From positions 1 through 58,059 of the forward strand of contig NZ_JAUYAF010000046.1 of NCBI RefSeq assembly GCF_030693625.1: a stretch of 58,059 nucleotides of DNA. The letters run 5' to 3'. Both the position numbers and the translations under genes were made by a program. This stretch comes from Phenylobacterium sp. (GTDB taxonomy: Bacteria; Pseudomonadota; Alphaproteobacteria; Caulobacterales; Caulobacteraceae). Under the pieces are notes generated by a model that saw nothing but the letters and a program-made list of their open reading frames with translations, searched no databases and had not been told where the DNA came from. Shown here piece by piece: positions 1 to 9,390 of the stretch (within the stretch, counting starts at the first letter, position 1; the number at the start of each line of letters is the position of its first letter).

Positions 1-59
1 AGCAGGTCCGCGAACCGCTTCCACTGCACCTGGCTCAACTCGTAGCGCTTCACCGACAT
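1..59 (-). CDS. IS5-family transposase, N-terminal fragment (cut by window edge)
   Basis: Reading leftward from the ATG at 57-59 gives 19 codons that run off the window (MSVKRYELSQVQWKRFADLL). The pattern 'RYELSxxQWxRxxxLL' is the usual opening of IS5-family (IS427-like) transposases, which begin with a short helical region ahead of the DDE domain. The catalytic domain is outside the window, so activity cannot be judged. The element inserted or ended just downstream of the ArsC-like gene. The outer terminal repeat probably lies within 60-125, but I could not fix the exact boundary or a target duplication. Confidence 0.7.
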   Translation of the reverse strand, partial: MSVKRYELSQVQWKRFADL

Positions 60-64
60 CAAAG

Positions 65-89
65 GGGCTCCGTCCATCGAACGGAGCCC
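65..89. repeat. 9-bp perfect hairpin upstream of the transposase start
   Basis: The arms GGGCTCCGT (65-73) and ACGGAGCCC (81-89) are perfect reverse complements around a 7-base loop. The hairpin lies between the transposase start codon and the probable IS end, in the transposase leader. It could limit translation from read-through transcripts, as leader hairpins do in some IS elements, or it could be an internal part of the terminal repeat. The function is inferred from position only. Confidence 0.5.
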
Positions 90-137
90 TATGAATCAGA
101 CATCTCTCGCCGTGAGAATCCTGAATGTCGATACGCC

Positions 138-488
138 CTAGCCCAGTTTCGCGGCGTAGGCCTCGGGTTTGAAACCCACCAGCAGGTCGCCGCCGGCCTC
201 CAGCACCGGGCGCTTGATCATCGAAGGCTGGGCCAGCATCAGGGCGATGGCCTTGGCCTCGTCGACGCCCACCTTGTCGGCCTCAGGCAGTTTGCGGAAG
301 GTGGTCCCGGCGCGGTTGAGCAAGACCTCCCAGCCGACCTTCCCGACCCAGGCCTGCAAGGTGGCGCAGTCGATCCCGACGGTCTTGTAGTCGTGGAAGT
401 CGTAGTCGACGCCGTGGCCGTCCAGCCAGTCCCGGGCCTTCTTCATCGTGTCGCAGGCCTTGATGCCGTAGATCGTGGTCTTTCCCAT
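138..488 (-). CDS. ArsC/Spx-family thioredoxin-fold reductase (YffB-like)
   Basis: A 116-aa cytoplasmic protein of the ArsC/Spx/YffB family. The N-terminus carries 'TIYGIKACDTMKKA', with Cys12 at the usual nucleophile position of a thioredoxin-fold strand-loop-helix. The C-terminal 'IKRPV' motif supplies the family Arg and cis-Pro. The length matches the family (about 115 aa). True arsenate reductases cannot be told from the uncharacterised YffB branch by this motif. No ars operon genes are nearby, so I favour the generic YffB-type label. The gene is monocistronic, with the IS fragment immediately downstream and the GNAT gene upstream on the same strand. Confidence 0.85.
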   Translation of the reverse strand: MGKTTIYGIKACDTMKKARDWLDGHGVDYDFHDYKTVGIDCATLQAWVGKVGWEVLLNRAGTTFRKLPEADKVGVDEAKAIALMLAQPSMIKRPVLEAGGDLLVGFKPEAYAAKLG

Positions 489-520
489 CGTGGCGCTCCC
501 CGTCCGAATCAGCGGCCAGC

Positions 521-1057
521 TTACCGGGCCACGCCCGGGTTGGAGACGTTGGGCCGGACCCCGGCCTGCTTCCAGTAGATGGCCGTGCCGCTGAGCCCGC
601 CATGCGGCTTGTAGGCATAGTCGGGGATGACCCCGGCGAGCTTGAACCCCATGGCCTCATAGAGCGGGGCCGCGCCACCGTCCGTGGCGGTATCCAGCAC
701 CAGCAGGGTCCGGGACCTGGTCACGGCCAGGCGCTCGGCTTCCCGCAGCAGGGCGGTGGCGATCCCCCGGCCCCGGTGGCTGAGCCGCGTCATCATCTTG
801 GCGATCTCGGCGCGGTGCGGCTGGTTGTCGGGGCAGTCCAGCAGCAGGGTCACCGTACCCACCAGGGCCTCGCCGTCGAAGGCGCCCAGGATGACGCGCT
901 CGTCCCGGGCGGCGGCCGCGAGAGCGTGGTCCCAGAAGGCGTCGGCCGTCTCCCGGCTGATGGGGTGCATGAAGCTGACAGACGCGCCGCTGGTGACCGC
1001 CTCGATGAGCAGGTCGCTGAGGGCGTCCCGGTGGGTGGTGTCGAGCATCTGGATCAT
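521..1057 (-). CDS. GNAT-family N-acetyltransferase
   Basis: A 178-aa GNAT acetyltransferase. The acetyl-CoA-binding region is 'RLSHRGRGIATALLREAER' (Q/RxxGxG/A type), followed by a beta strand 'TLLVLDTATDGGAAPLYEAMGF', which is motif A plus motif B of the fold. I chose the ATG at 1057 (MIQMLDTTHRD). A longer in-frame start at 1093 would run into the upstream gene. Only 2 bp separate it from the stop of the XRE-cupin regulator, so the two form an operon. The substrate is unknown. The 'YxxMGF' ending resembles amino-acid or small-amine acetyltransferases, but this is not specific. Confidence 0.85.
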   Translation of the reverse strand: MIQMLDTTHRDALSDLLIEAVTSGASVSFMHPISRETADAFWDHALAAAARDERVILGAFDGEALVGTVTLLLDCPDNQPHRAEIAKMMTRLSHRGRGIATALLREAERLAVTRSRTLLVLDTATDGGAAPLYEAMGFKLAGVIPDYAYKPHGGLSGTAIYWKQAGVRPNVSNPGVAR

Positions 1058-1059
1058 GG

Positions 1060-1626
1060 TCAGCTCCGGGCCAGGACGACGACATAGGTGCAAGGGTGCG
1101 CGGTCTCGTTGGCGATGGTCACCTCGCCGGGCGGGCCAAAGCCCAGGCAGTCGCCGGCGGCGAGCTCGTGGCGGTCGCCGCCCTCGTGGATGACCAGGTC
1201 GCCGGCCCGCACCCAGACCACCTGTCGGATGTGGGCGTAGGACGAGGCCGGCAGGGTCACGCGCTGGCCGGGGGGCAGTTCGACTTCGACAGTCTCAACA
1301 GGGTGGTCAGGGCGGCTGAACACCTGGCGGCGGCGGTAGCCGGTCTCGGGGTCGCGCCAGACCTGCTGGTCGGCCGCGCGCGTCAGGCGCTCCCCGCCGC
1401 CCTCGGCGCGGAGCAGGAGGCCGGCCAGGGTGAGGTCGAAGGCGCCGGCCAGGCGGACCAGGATGACGGCGGTGGGGCTGACCTCCTGACGCTCGATCTT
1501 GCTGATGGTGGCCTTAGAGACGCCAGCGCGCTCGGCGAGGTCAGCGAGCGACCAGCCGCGCATGTCACGCTCCAGCCTCAGGCGGCTGGCCAGCAGCGCT
1601 CCGGAATCGTCTACTAGAGTATCCAT
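1060..1626 (-). CDS. XRE-family regulator with C-terminal cupin domain
   Basis: A 188-aa protein. Residues about 10-65 form an XRE helix-turn-helix ('WSLADLAERAGVSKATISKIER'). Residues about 110-185 form a small cupin ('YAHIRQVVWVRAGDLVIHEGGDRHELAAGDCLGFGP'). This SutR-like architecture usually represses its own operon and senses a small ligand through the cupin. The start at 1626 (MDTLVDD) fits the family; an upstream extension would add non-homologous sequence. It lies 2 bp before the GNAT gene, a common XRE-cupin/GNAT pair, and is divergent from ilvD with about 150 bp between. A remnant of a related gene sits at 14784-14933. Confidence 0.88.
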   Translation of the reverse strand: MDTLVDDSGALLASRLRLERDMRGWSLADLAERAGVSKATISKIERQEVSPTAVILVRLAGAFDLTLAGLLLRAEGGGERLTRAADQQVWRDPETGYRRRQVFSRPDHPVETVEVELPPGQRVTLPASSYAHIRQVVWVRAGDLVIHEGGDRHELAAGDCLGFGPPGEVTIANETAHPCTYVVVLARS

Positions 1627-1775
1627 TCGTCTTGAATATGAGACGACAAAGGTGAGATCAACCCGATAGCGCGGCGCGGGGCCCACAGGCCGGCAAAAGC
1701 TCACCTCGAAGCATGGACATGGCGGGATGATCACGCCATGTGCAGGCCTTCGCTCCAGAGCCCCTTGAGACCGTC

Positions 1776-3629
1776 ATGCCCGCTTACCGTTCCCGCACCT
1801 CCACCCATGGCCGCAACATGGCCGGCGCCCGCGGGCTCTGGCGCGCCACCGGGATGAAGGACGCCGACTTCGGCAAGCCGATCATCGCGGTGGTGAACTC
1901 CTTCACCCAGTTCGTGCCGGGCCACGTGCACCTCAAGGACCTGGGCCAGCTGGTGGCGCGCGAGATCGAGCGGGCCGGCGGGGTGGCCAAGGAATTCAAC
2001 ACCATCGCCGTCGACGACGGCATCGCCATGGGCCACGACGGCATGCTCTACAGCCTGCCTTCGCGCGAACTGATCGCCGACAGCGTCGAGTACATGGCCA
2101 ACGCCCACTGCGTGGACGCCATGGTTTGCATCTCCAACTGCGACAAGATCACGCCAGGCATGCTGATGGCGTCCCTGCGGCTGAACATCCCCACGGTCTT
2201 CGTCTCCGGCGGGCCGATGGAGGCCGGCAAGGTGATCCTCAACGGCAAGGAAGTCGCCCTGGACCTGGTGGACGCCATGGTCGCCGCCGCTGACGAGTCC
2301 GTCTCCGACGAGGACGTGGCGACCATCGAGCGGTCGGCCTGCCCCACCTGCGGCTCCTGCTCGGGGATGTTCACCGCCAATTCGATGAACTGCCTGACCG
2401 AGGCGCTCGGCCTATCCCTGCCCGGCAACGGCTCGGTCCTGGCCACCCACGCCGACCGCGAGCGGCTGTTCCTGGAGGCCGGCCACACAGTGGTGGACAT
2501 CACCCGGCGCTTCTACGAGCAGGACGACGCCAGCGTGCTGCCGCGCTCGGTGGCCAATTTCCAGGCCTTCGAGAACGCCATGAGCCTGGACATCGCCATG
2601 GGCGGCTCCACCAACACCGTCCTGCACCTGCTGGCCGCCGCCCATGAGGCGGAGGTCGACTTCACCATGGACGACATCGACCGTCTGTCGCGCCGGGTGC
2701 CCTGCCTGTCCAAGGTCGCGCCGGCCAAGTCCGACGTGCACATGGAGGATGTCCACCGCGCGGGCGGGGTCATGGCCCTGCTGGGGGAGCTGGAGCGCGG
2801 CGGCCTGCTGCACACCGACACCCCGACTGTCCACAGCGCCACCCTGGGGGAGGCCCTGGACCGCTGGGACATCGCCCGCACCACCAGCGAGAGCGTCCAT
2901 ACCTTCTTCAAGGCCGCGCCGGGCGGCGTGCCGACCCAGACCGCCTTCAGCCAGAGCCGCCGCTGGGACGCGCTGGACCTGGACCGGGCGGGCGGCGTGA
3001 TCCGCAATGTCGAGAACGCGTTTTCCAAGGACGGCGGCCTGGCGGTGCTGAAGGGCAACCTGGCCCTGGACGGCTGCATCGTGAAGACGGCGGGCGTGGA
3101 CGACAGCATCCTGGTCTTCACCGGCACGGCCCGGGTGTTCGAGAGCCAGGACGCCTCGGTGAGCGCCATCCTGACCGGCAAGATCAAGGCCGGCGACGTG
3201 GTGGTGATCCGCTACGAGGGGCCGCGCGGCGGGCCCGGCATGCAGGAAATGCTCTATCCCACCAGCTATCTGAAATCGAAGGGCCTGGGGAAGGCCTGCG
3301 CCCTGATCACCGACGGCCGGTTCTCCGGCGGCACCTCGGGCCTCTCCATCGGCCACGTCTCGCCCGAAGCCGCCGAGGGCGGGCTGATCGGCCTGGTGCA
3401 GGACGGCGACCAGATCGAGATCAACATCCCGCAGCGGAGCATCCACCTGGCCGTGAGCGACGCGGTGATCGCCGAGCGCCGGGCCGCGCAGTTGGCCCGG
3501 GGACCCGAGGCCTGGACCCCGGCCGCCAAGCGCGAACGCAAGGTCTCCATGGCCCTGCGCGCCTACGCCGCCTTCACCACCAGCGCCGCCCGCGGCGCGG
3601 TGCGGGACGTGGATCAGTTCAGAGGCTGA
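1776..3629 (+). CDS. ilvD: Dihydroxy-acid dehydratase
   Basis: A 617-aa enzyme that dehydrates 2,3-dihydroxy-isovalerate and -methylvalerate to the 2-keto acids, the third common step of valine and isoleucine synthesis. The sequence has the full IlvD/Edd signature. '[12 protein letters not shown]' and '[24 protein letters not shown]' supply Fe-S ligands, and '[20 protein letters not shown]' is near the C-terminus. I placed the start at ATG 1776 ([10 protein letters not shown]), which gives the usual family length; a start at 1740 would add 12 unrelated residues. The gene is monocistronic, divergent from the XRE-cupin/GNAT pair, with the M20 gene downstream on the same strand. Confidence 0.97.
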   Translation: MPAYRSRTSTHGRNMAGARGLWRATGMKDADFGKPIIAVVNSFTQFVPGHVHLKDLGQLVAREIERAGGVAKEFNTIAVDDGIAMGHDGMLYSLPSRELIADSVEYMANAHCVDAMVCISNCDKITPGMLMASLRLNIPTVFVSGGPMEAGKVILNGKEVALDLVDAMVAAADESVSDEDVATIERSACPTCGSCSGMFTANSMNCLTEALGLSLPGNGSVLATHADRERLFLEAGHTVVDITRRFYEQDDASVLPRSVANFQAFENAMSLDIAMGGSTNTVLHLLAAAHEAEVDFTMDDIDRLSRRVPCLSKVAPAKSDVHMEDVHRAGGVMALLGELERGGLLHTDTPTVHSATLGEALDRWDIARTTSESVHTFFKAAPGGVPTQTAFSQSRRWDALDLDRAGGVIRNVENAFSKDGGLAVLKGNLALDGCIVKTAGVDDSILVFTGTARVFESQDASVSAILTGKIKAGDVVVIRYEGPRGGPGMQEMLYPTSYLKSKGLGKACALITDGRFSGGTSGLSIGHVSPEAAEGGLIGLVQDGDQIEINIPQRSIHLAVSDAVIAERRAAQLARGPEAWTPAAKRERKVSMALRAYAAFTTSAARGAVRDVDQFRG

Positions 3630-3753
3630 CGGCGCGGGGGCCAGTCTGGCGCGGCCGACTCCGCGCTGATCGAACATGGCTCCGCCAGATCAGGCTTGCC
3701 GGGCCCTGATTATGACAGTCCTATTCCCGCCATTCAGGCCTGGAGGGATTGGG

Positions 3754-5280
3754 ATGTCGAACCTGGGAACCATCGCCACGGATCGTCGCACGCTGCTGGC
3801 CGGAGGCGCGGCCGCCGCCCTGTTCACGCCCGGCCTGGCCCTCGCCGCCAGCGGCGACCTGCCCGCCATCCGCAAGGCCGCCGAGGCGGGCTACGCGGCC
3901 TCGGTGAAGCGCATCCAGGACTGGATCGCCCTGCCCTCCATCGCCGCCGAGAACCTCGATATGGAGAAGGGCGCCGACTACATGGCGGCCCTGGCCAAGG
4001 ACGCCGGCTTCCATCACGTCGAGAAGGTGGCCACCGAGGGCGCGCCCGGCGTGTTCGCCACCCTGGATGTCGGCGCCAAGCGCTGGATGGGCATCTACTT
4101 CATGTACGACGTGAAGCAGTACGACCCCGCCGAGTGGAGCTCCCCGCCGCTGGAGGCGCGGATCGTCGACAAGCCCGGCTTCGGCAAGGTGATCGTCGGG
4201 CGCGGCGCGGTGAACCAGAAGGGGCCTCAGGCCGCCTTCCTGGCCGGGCTGCACGCCCTCCGCGCGGCCGGCAAGACATCGCCGGTGAACGTGGTGCTGA
4301 TCTGCGAAGGCGAGGAGGAGATCGGCAGCCCCCACTTCCGCCAGATCGTCACCAAGCCCCACATCCTGGCCGCCCTGAAGAAGTGCGAGGGCGTGATCAT
4401 CCCCGCCGGCTGGCAGAGCCCCAGCGACGGGGGCGTGACGGTCAACCTTGGCGCCAAGGGCATCGTCGAGCTGGAGCTGGTGGCGAGCGGCGCCAAGTGG
4501 GGTCGAGGCCCCAAGACCGACATCCACTCCAGCGAGAAGGCCCGGGTCGACAGCCCGGCCTGGCGGCTGGTGCAGGCGCTCACCACCCTGGTCACTCCGG
4601 ACGGCAACAATCCGGCCATCGACAACTATTTCGAGAAGGTCCGTCCCCTGACACCCCGGGAGAAGGAGCTGATCGCCCTGGCCGGCAAGCAGCTCAGCGA
4701 GGCCGACGCCAAGAAGGCGCTGGGGGTCGAGCACTTCATCGACGACCTGCCCTGGGAGAAGACCCTGGAGCGGCTAGCCTCACAGCCGACGGTGAACATC
4801 GAGGGCCTAGTGTCGGGCTATACCGGCCCCGGCGGCAAGACCATCCTGCCCGGCCGGGCGGTGGCCAAGATGGACCTGCGCCTGGTGCCCAACATGACCG
4901 CCGAGGACTCGGTGGCCAAGCTGCGCGCCCACCTGGACAAGCGCGGCTTTGCGGACATCGAGGTCAATGTCAGCGGCGGCTACGACCCCACCGAGACCGA
5001 CGAGAACAGCCGGCTGATCAAGGCCGAGCTGGCCACCTACAAGCGCAACAAGGTTCCGACCACCATCTATCCCCGCCTGGCCGGTTCGTGGCCAGGGGCG
5101 GTGTTCACCTCGGCGCCGGTCAGCCTGCCGGCCGGCCAGTTCGGCCTGGGTCACGGCAGCGGGGCGCATGCGCCCAACGAGTACTACGTGATCGAGTCCA
5201 GCAACCCGAAGGTCCAGGGCCTGGTGGGCTCGACCATGAGCTATGTGGATTTCCTCTACGAGATCGCCGCAGCGAAGTAG
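3754..5280 (+). CDS. Secreted M20-family peptidase homologue with substituted metal ligands
   Basis: A 508-aa protein starting at ATG 3754, with a twin-arginine-type leader ('TDRRTLLAGGAAAALFTPGLALA'), so it is probably exported folded. The body aligns with M20/CNDP-type metallopeptidases: 'EWSSPPLEARI', 'GRGAxxxKG', 'EGEEEIGS' (catalytic Glu188/189) and 'GAHAPNEYY' (last His). Two metal-ligand positions differ. The His of the usual GHxDV motif is Met117 ('FMYDV'), and the bridging Asp of 'GRGAxDxKG' is Asn154 ('GRGAVNQKG'). It may therefore bind metal differently or be catalytically altered. Its stop is 3 bp from that of the convergent EF-hand gene. Confidence 0.85.
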   Translation: MSNLGTIATDRRTLLAGGAAAALFTPGLALAASGDLPAIRKAAEAGYAASVKRIQDWIALPSIAAENLDMEKGADYMAALAKDAGFHHVEKVATEGAPGVFATLDVGAKRWMGIYFMYDVKQYDPAEWSSPPLEARIVDKPGFGKVIVGRGAVNQKGPQAAFLAGLHALRAAGKTSPVNVVLICEGEEEIGSPHFRQIVTKPHILAALKKCEGVIIPAGWQSPSDGGVTVNLGAKGIVELELVASGAKWGRGPKTDIHSSEKARVDSPAWRLVQALTTLVTPDGNNPAIDNYFEKVRPLTPREKELIALAGKQLSEADAKKALGVEHFIDDLPWEKTLERLASQPTVNIEGLVSGYTGPGGKTILPGRAVAKMDLRLVPNMTAEDSVAKLRAHLDKRGFADIEVNVSGGYDPTETDENSRLIKAELATYKRNKVPTTIYPRLAGSWPGAVFTSAPVSLPAGQFGLGHGSGAHAPNEYYVIESSNPKVQGLVGSTMSYVDFLYEIAAAK

Positions 5281-5283
5281 GCG

Positions 5284-5523
5284 CTACTTGGAGGCCTGCC
5301 GGGCCATGTACCAGGCGCCAAATTCGTGGCCGTCGAGCAGGCCGTCGGCGTTCTTGTCGGCCTTGGCGAACTCGGCGGCCGGCAGCTTGTAGGCGGCCCA
5401 CTCGGCCTTGCTGAGCCGGTCATCCTTGTTGGTGTCGGCGGGATGGATGAACCGGCCCTCCGCCGCCATGGCGGTGGAGGCGGCGGCCAGGGCGGCGGCG
5501 AGGATCAGGAAACTCGGGCGCAT
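5284..5523 (-). CDS. Small secreted EF-hand protein
   Basis: A 79-aa protein with a signal peptide (MRPSFLILAAALAAASTAMA) and two canonical calcium loops. One is 'DTNKDDRLSKAE' (about residues 30-41) and the other 'DKNADGLLDGHE' (about 57-68). Both have acidic or oxygen ligands at positions 1, 3, 5, 9 and 12. It is most likely a periplasmic calcium-binding protein of unknown partner. A larger in-frame ORF extends upstream, but only this part shows a signal peptide and a domain. Convergent with the M20 gene and divergent from msrA. Confidence 0.85.
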   Translation of the reverse strand: MRPSFLILAAALAAASTAMAAEGRFIHPADTNKDDRLSKAEWAAYKLPAAEFAKADKNADGLLDGHEFGAWYMARQASK

Positions 5524-5706
5524 GGGAAACTCCGCATCCGTGGAGCGGCTGACGGACCACGCGGGTGTGGCAGAATTTCGCCCCGCGAGGCGCCCGTCCG
5601 ATGGCGAGGCTTGGATCGGCGGGCAAGAACCCCATCTAGCCATCAACCGGGCTTGGCCTCGGGCGGCCGGGCGCCTAGGGTCGCCGAAGATTGAAGGAGA
5701 AGATCG

Positions 5707-6213
5707 ATGAGTCAGGAACGTGCGGTGCTGGCCGGCGGCTGCTTCTGGGGCATGCAGGATCTGATCCGCCGCTATGACGGCGTGATCTCCACACGGGTCG
5801 GCTATTCCGGCGGCGACGTGAAGAACGCCACCTATCGCAACCACGGGACCCACGCCGAGGCCATCGAGATCGTCTTTGATCCGGCGCGGATCAGCTACCG
5901 CGACCTGCTTGAGTTCTTCTTCCAGATCCACGATCCCACCACCAAGAACCGCCAGGGTAACGACATCGGCCTGAGCTATCGCTCGGCGATCTACTACACC
6001 GACGAGGCCCAGAAGCAGGTGGCCCTGGACACCATCGCCGACGTCGAGGCCTCGGGCCTGTGGCCGGGCAAGGTGGTGACCGAGGTCGAGCCGGTGGGCG
6101 ACTTCTGGGAAGCCGAGCCGGAGCACCAGGACTATCTGGAGCGCATCCCCAACGGCTACACCTGCCACTTCGTGCGGCCGGGCTGGAAGCTGCCGGTCCG
6201 CGCCTCGGCCTAA
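5707..6213 (+). CDS. msrA: Peptide methionine (S)-S-oxide reductase
   Basis: A 168-aa MsrA that reduces the S epimer of methionine sulfoxide in proteins and free methionine. The catalytic motif 'GGCFWGMQ' places the nucleophilic Cys at residue 12. 'GYSGG', '[11 protein letters not shown]' and '[13 protein letters not shown]' are typical substrate-pocket motifs. A good ribosome-binding site (GAAGGAGAAG) precedes ATG 5707. There is no MsrB domain fusion and no signal peptide, so it is cytoplasmic. No C-terminal resolving cysteine pair is obvious. Confidence 0.96.
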   Translation: MSQERAVLAGGCFWGMQDLIRRYDGVISTRVGYSGGDVKNATYRNHGTHAEAIEIVFDPARISYRDLLEFFFQIHDPTTKNRQGNDIGLSYRSAIYYTDEAQKQVALDTIADVEASGLWPGKVVTEVEPVGDFWEAEPEHQDYLERIPNGYTCHFVRPGWKLPVRASA

Positions 6214-6233
6214 TTCAAGACGTTAGCCGCTGG

Positions 6234-7736
6234 TCAGGGCTTGGCCACCTCGAGGTCGAGCCTCTGGAGGGCCACCGCGCGGGTGGGCGCCAGCAGGAAG
6301 CCGCCCTTGATGCGCCCGTGCTCGCAGGTCCAGGTGAAGGTGGCCTCCATGGCGGTCAGGGGCGTCACCGCCTCGCTCGCGGGACAGGCCCCGACCTCGG
6401 CCTTCAGCCGGGCCAGGTCGCGCGCCCAGCGCGCCTCGTCGCGGTCCATCAGGAAGTTGATAGCCAGGGCGGGCCTGGCGCCGGCCACCGTGCCGGCCGC
6501 CCAGACGCCACGGACGACCTGATAGGCCTCCCTCACGCCCTGGCTCACCGGAACTAACCTGTCGGGGATCGCGTCGACGTCGGCGAGGGCCAGGGCGGCC
6601 CTGAGCACGGGCACGGACGGCCCGGCATAGGTCCGGTTGGACAGGGCGAAGATCCCGACTCCACGGTCAGGCAGCAACAGGACGTTGGACCCGTAGCCAG
6701 GATAGCCGCCGCCGTGGGTGAGGTAGCGGCCCAGGTCACAGTCATCGATGACGATCCAGCCCATGCCGTAGGTGCGCGCGATCCGGCACGGTTCGCCGGC
6801 GGTGGTCGCTCGCATCACGCCGCGCGGGAAGTTGGAGCCCTCGACGATCTCGCGCACGGTGGCGCGCGCGACGGGGCCGGCCTCGGCGTCGTCGCGGGGC
6901 GGCCAGGCTGAGAGCAGGAAGCCCACCCAGCGCGCATAGTCGTTGGCGGTGGTCTCGACGCCGCCCATGGCGCCGAACGCGCCGTCGGCCATGTCAGGTT
7001 CGCGGACCCAGGCGTCGTCCTGCCAGCGGTAGCCGTTGGCGCGGCGTTCAGCCGGCGACTTGGCGACGTCGTAGCTGGTGGACCCCATGCCGAGCGGCGC
7101 CTGGATCGTGTCGCCGATATAGGCCTGGTAGGGCATGCCTGAGACATTGGTGATGATGCGGCCAAGGGTGGCGTAGCCGAAGTTGGAATACTCCATCGCC
7201 AGGCCCGACGACCGCGCGAACGGCACGCCGGTCTTCAGCATCTGCGTGAACGCGGCCTCCGACAGCGGCTGCTGCCGGTCCCCCCAGGGATCGTCGGTGA
7301 CGAACCCGGCGGTGTGGTGAAGCAGGTCGCGGACGCGGATCTTGCGGCTGTCGCGGGTGGGATAGGTCCAGCTCCGCATCTCCGGCACATAGGTCTCAGC
7401 AGGCGCGTCGAGGGACAGCCTGCCCTCGTCCCGCAGCTTCAGGATGGCGAGCGCCGTGAAGGCCTTGCTCATCGAGGCGATGCGGAAGCGGGTGTCGGCA
7501 GTGACCGGCGCCTTGGAGGTGGGGTCCTGGACCCCCAGGCTCCTCACCGCCACCAGCCTGCCGTCCTGGACGACCCCGTAGACGAGGCCGGGGACGTGAG
7601 AGTCCAGCCGCCAGGTCTCGAAGATCTGGTCGATCTCCCTCAGCACGTCGGCCGTGGGCGGGGCAGCCTGCAGGGACTGAGGCGCGAGCAGTGCGGCGAG
7701 GATCGCCACGGCCATCGTCCGAAATCGCTTCAACAT
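6234..7736 (-). CDS. Serine hydrolase, beta-lactamase/class C-like family, secreted
   Basis: A 500-aa protein with an N-terminal signal peptide (ending about residue 24, 'QSLQA-APPT') and a Pfam Beta-lactamase-type domain. The nucleophile motif SxxK is 'SMSKAFTA' (about residue 93), the Tyr motif is 'EYSNFGYATLG', and a late 'THGGGYPGYGSN' corresponds to the HxG/KTG region. About 130 residues follow the catalytic core, as in many class C-like esterases and D-aminopeptidases. The substrate cannot be inferred. True AmpC function is unlikely, because the YxN and KTG details differ. The gene stands alone between msrA (convergent) and guaA. Confidence 0.85.
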   Translation of the reverse strand: MLKRFRTMAVAILAALLAPQSLQAAPPTADVLREIDQIFETWRLDSHVPGLVYGVVQDGRLVAVRSLGVQDPTSKAPVTADTRFRIASMSKAFTALAILKLRDEGRLSLDAPAETYVPEMRSWTYPTRDSRKIRVRDLLHHTAGFVTDDPWGDRQQPLSEAAFTQMLKTGVPFARSSGLAMEYSNFGYATLGRIITNVSGMPYQAYIGDTIQAPLGMGSTSYDVAKSPAERRANGYRWQDDAWVREPDMADGAFGAMGGVETTANDYARWVGFLLSAWPPRDDAEAGPVARATVREIVEGSNFPRGVMRATTAGEPCRIARTYGMGWIVIDDCDLGRYLTHGGGYPGYGSNVLLLPDRGVGIFALSNRTYAGPSVPVLRAALALADVDAIPDRLVPVSQGVREAYQVVRGVWAAGTVAGARPALAINFLMDRDEARWARDLARLKAEVGACPASEAVTPLTAMEATFTWTCEHGRIKGGFLLAPTRAVALQRLDLEVAKP

Positions 7737-7833
7737 GGACCTGCCCCCGCCGCGAACCGAAATCCTTCCTCGCCCACCGTGGCGCGGCAGGCAAGTCGGC
7801 CGAGCTTGGCGGGCTCAGGCTAGGGGCGGCGCC

Positions 7834-9390
7834 CTACTCCCACTCGATCGTCCCAGGGGGCTTGCTCGTCACGTCGTAGACCACGCGGTTGACGCCGCGG
7901 ACCTCGTTGATGATCCGGGTGGCGCAGCGGCCCAGGACCTCCCAGGGGAATTCGAAGAAGTCGGCGGTCATGCCGTCGGTGGAGGTGACGGCGCGCAGGG
8001 CCAGCACGTCCTCATAGGTGCGGGCGTCGCCCATGACGCCGACGGTCTTGACCGGGAGCAGCACCGCGAAGGCCTGCCAGATCTTGTCGTAGAGGCCGGC
8101 CTTGCGGATCTCGTCCAGATAGATGGCGTCGGCCTGCTGCAGGACGGCGACCTTTTCGCGGGTGATCTCGCCGGGGATGCGGATGGCCAGGCCGGGGCCC
8201 GGGAACGGGTGGCGGCCGACGAAGGCCGGGGCGAGGCCAAGCTCCACGCCGAGCGCGCGGACCTCGTCCTTGAAGAGCTCGCGCAGGGGCTCCACCAGCT
8301 TCAGCTTCATGTAGTCGGGCAGGCCGCCGACATTGTGGTGGCTCTTGATCACCGCCGAGGGGCCGCCGCTGGTGGAGACGCTCTCGATCACGTCGGGATA
8401 GAGGGTGCCCTGGGCGAGGAAGGCCGCGCCCTCGATCTTGGCGCTCTCCTTGTCGAAGACCTCGATGAACAGGCGCCCGATGGTCTTGCGCTTGGCCTCG
8501 GGGTCGCTGACGCCCGCCAGCTCGCCGAGGAACAGGTCGCCGGCGTCCACGTGGATGAGCGGAATGTTGTAGTGGTCGCGGAACAGGGTGACGACCTGCT
8601 CGGCTTCGTTGTGGCGCAGCAGGCCGGTGTCGACGAAGACGCAGGTCAGCTGGGCGCCGATGGCCTCGTGGATCAGGACCGCGGCCACCGAGGAGTCGAC
8701 GCCGCCCGACAGGCCGCAGATCACCTTGCCGTCGCCGACCTGGTCGCGGATCTTCGCCACCACCTCCTGGCGGAACGAGGCCATGGTCCAGTCGCCCGTC
8801 AGGCCCGCGATGCCGTGGGTGAAGTTCCGCAGCATCTGGGCGCCGCGCGGGGTGTGGGCCACCTCCGGGTGGAACTGGATGCCATAGAAGCGGCGAGCCT
8901 CGTCGGCGATGACCGCGTAGGGGGAGCCCGGCGAGGAGGCGACGACCTCGAAGCCTTCCGGGATGGCGGTGATCTTGTCGCCGTGGCTCATCCAGACGGT
9001 TTCCAGATCGCCGACATCGCCGAGGCCGGCCAGCAGGGGCGAGGCCTTTTCGATCTTGATCTCGGCGCGGCCGAACTCGCGGTGATGGCCGCCCTCGACC
9101 TTGCCGCCCAGTTCGGCGCACATGGTCATCTCGCCGTAGCAGATGCCCAGCACCGGGACTCCCAGTTCGAAGACCCGCCGGGTGACGGCGGGGCTCTCGG
9201 CCTCGTGGACGCTGGCTGGGCCGCCGGACAGGATCACCGCCTTGGGGGCGAAGTCGGCCAGCATGGCCTCGACCTTGTCGTAGGGATGGATCTCGCAGAA
9301 GACGCCGCTCTCGCGCAGGCGCCGCGCGATCAGCTGGGTCACCTGGCTGCCGAAATCGACGATTAGGACGCGTTCGTGGGTGGGGGTCAT
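7834..9390 (-). CDS. guaA: GMP synthase (glutamine-hydrolysing)
   Basis: A 518-aa enzyme that converts XMP to GMP using ATP and glutamine. The N-terminal class I glutamine amidotransferase has 'GICYGEM' (nucleophilic Cys) and 'HPEVAHT'. The ATP pyrophosphatase domain has the PP-loop 'SGGVDSSV', and the dimerisation domain ends 'KPPGTIEWE'. I chose ATG 9390 ([17 protein letters not shown]), the family start; the frame stays open further upstream but without homology. It overlaps the RsmB-type methyltransferase gene by 4 nt (ATGA). With guaB a short way upstream, it belongs to a guanine-nucleotide operon. Confidence 0.97.
   Translation of the reverse strand: MTPTHERVLIVDFGSQVTQLIARRLRESGVFCEIHPYDKVEAMLADFAPKAVILSGGPASVHEAESPAVTRRVFELGVPVLGICYGEMTMCAELGGKVEGGHHREFGRAEIKIEKASPLLAGLGDVGDLETVWMSHGDKITAIPEGFEVVASSPGSPYAVIADEARRFYGIQFHPEVAHTPRGAQMLRNFTHGIAGLTGDWTMASFRQEVVAKIRDQVGDGKVICGLSGGVDSSVAAVLIHEAIGAQLTCVFVDTGLLRHNEAEQVVTLFRDHYNIPLIHVDAGDLFLGELAGVSDPEAKRKTIGRLFIEVFDKESAKIEGAAFLAQGTLYPDVIESVSTSGGPSAVIKSHHNVGGLPDYMKLKLVEPLRELFKDEVRALGVELGLAPAFVGRHPFPGPGLAIRIPGEITREKVAVLQQADAIYLDEIRKAGLYDKIWQAFAVLLPVKTVGVMGDARTYEDVLALRAVTSTDGMTADFFEFPWEVLGRCATRIINEVRGVNRVVYDVTSKPPGTIEWE

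Noticed and set aside
2412..3677. 421-residue minus-strand open frame over ilvD
   Set aside because: Shadow; ilvD is certain and the antisense frame has no homology.
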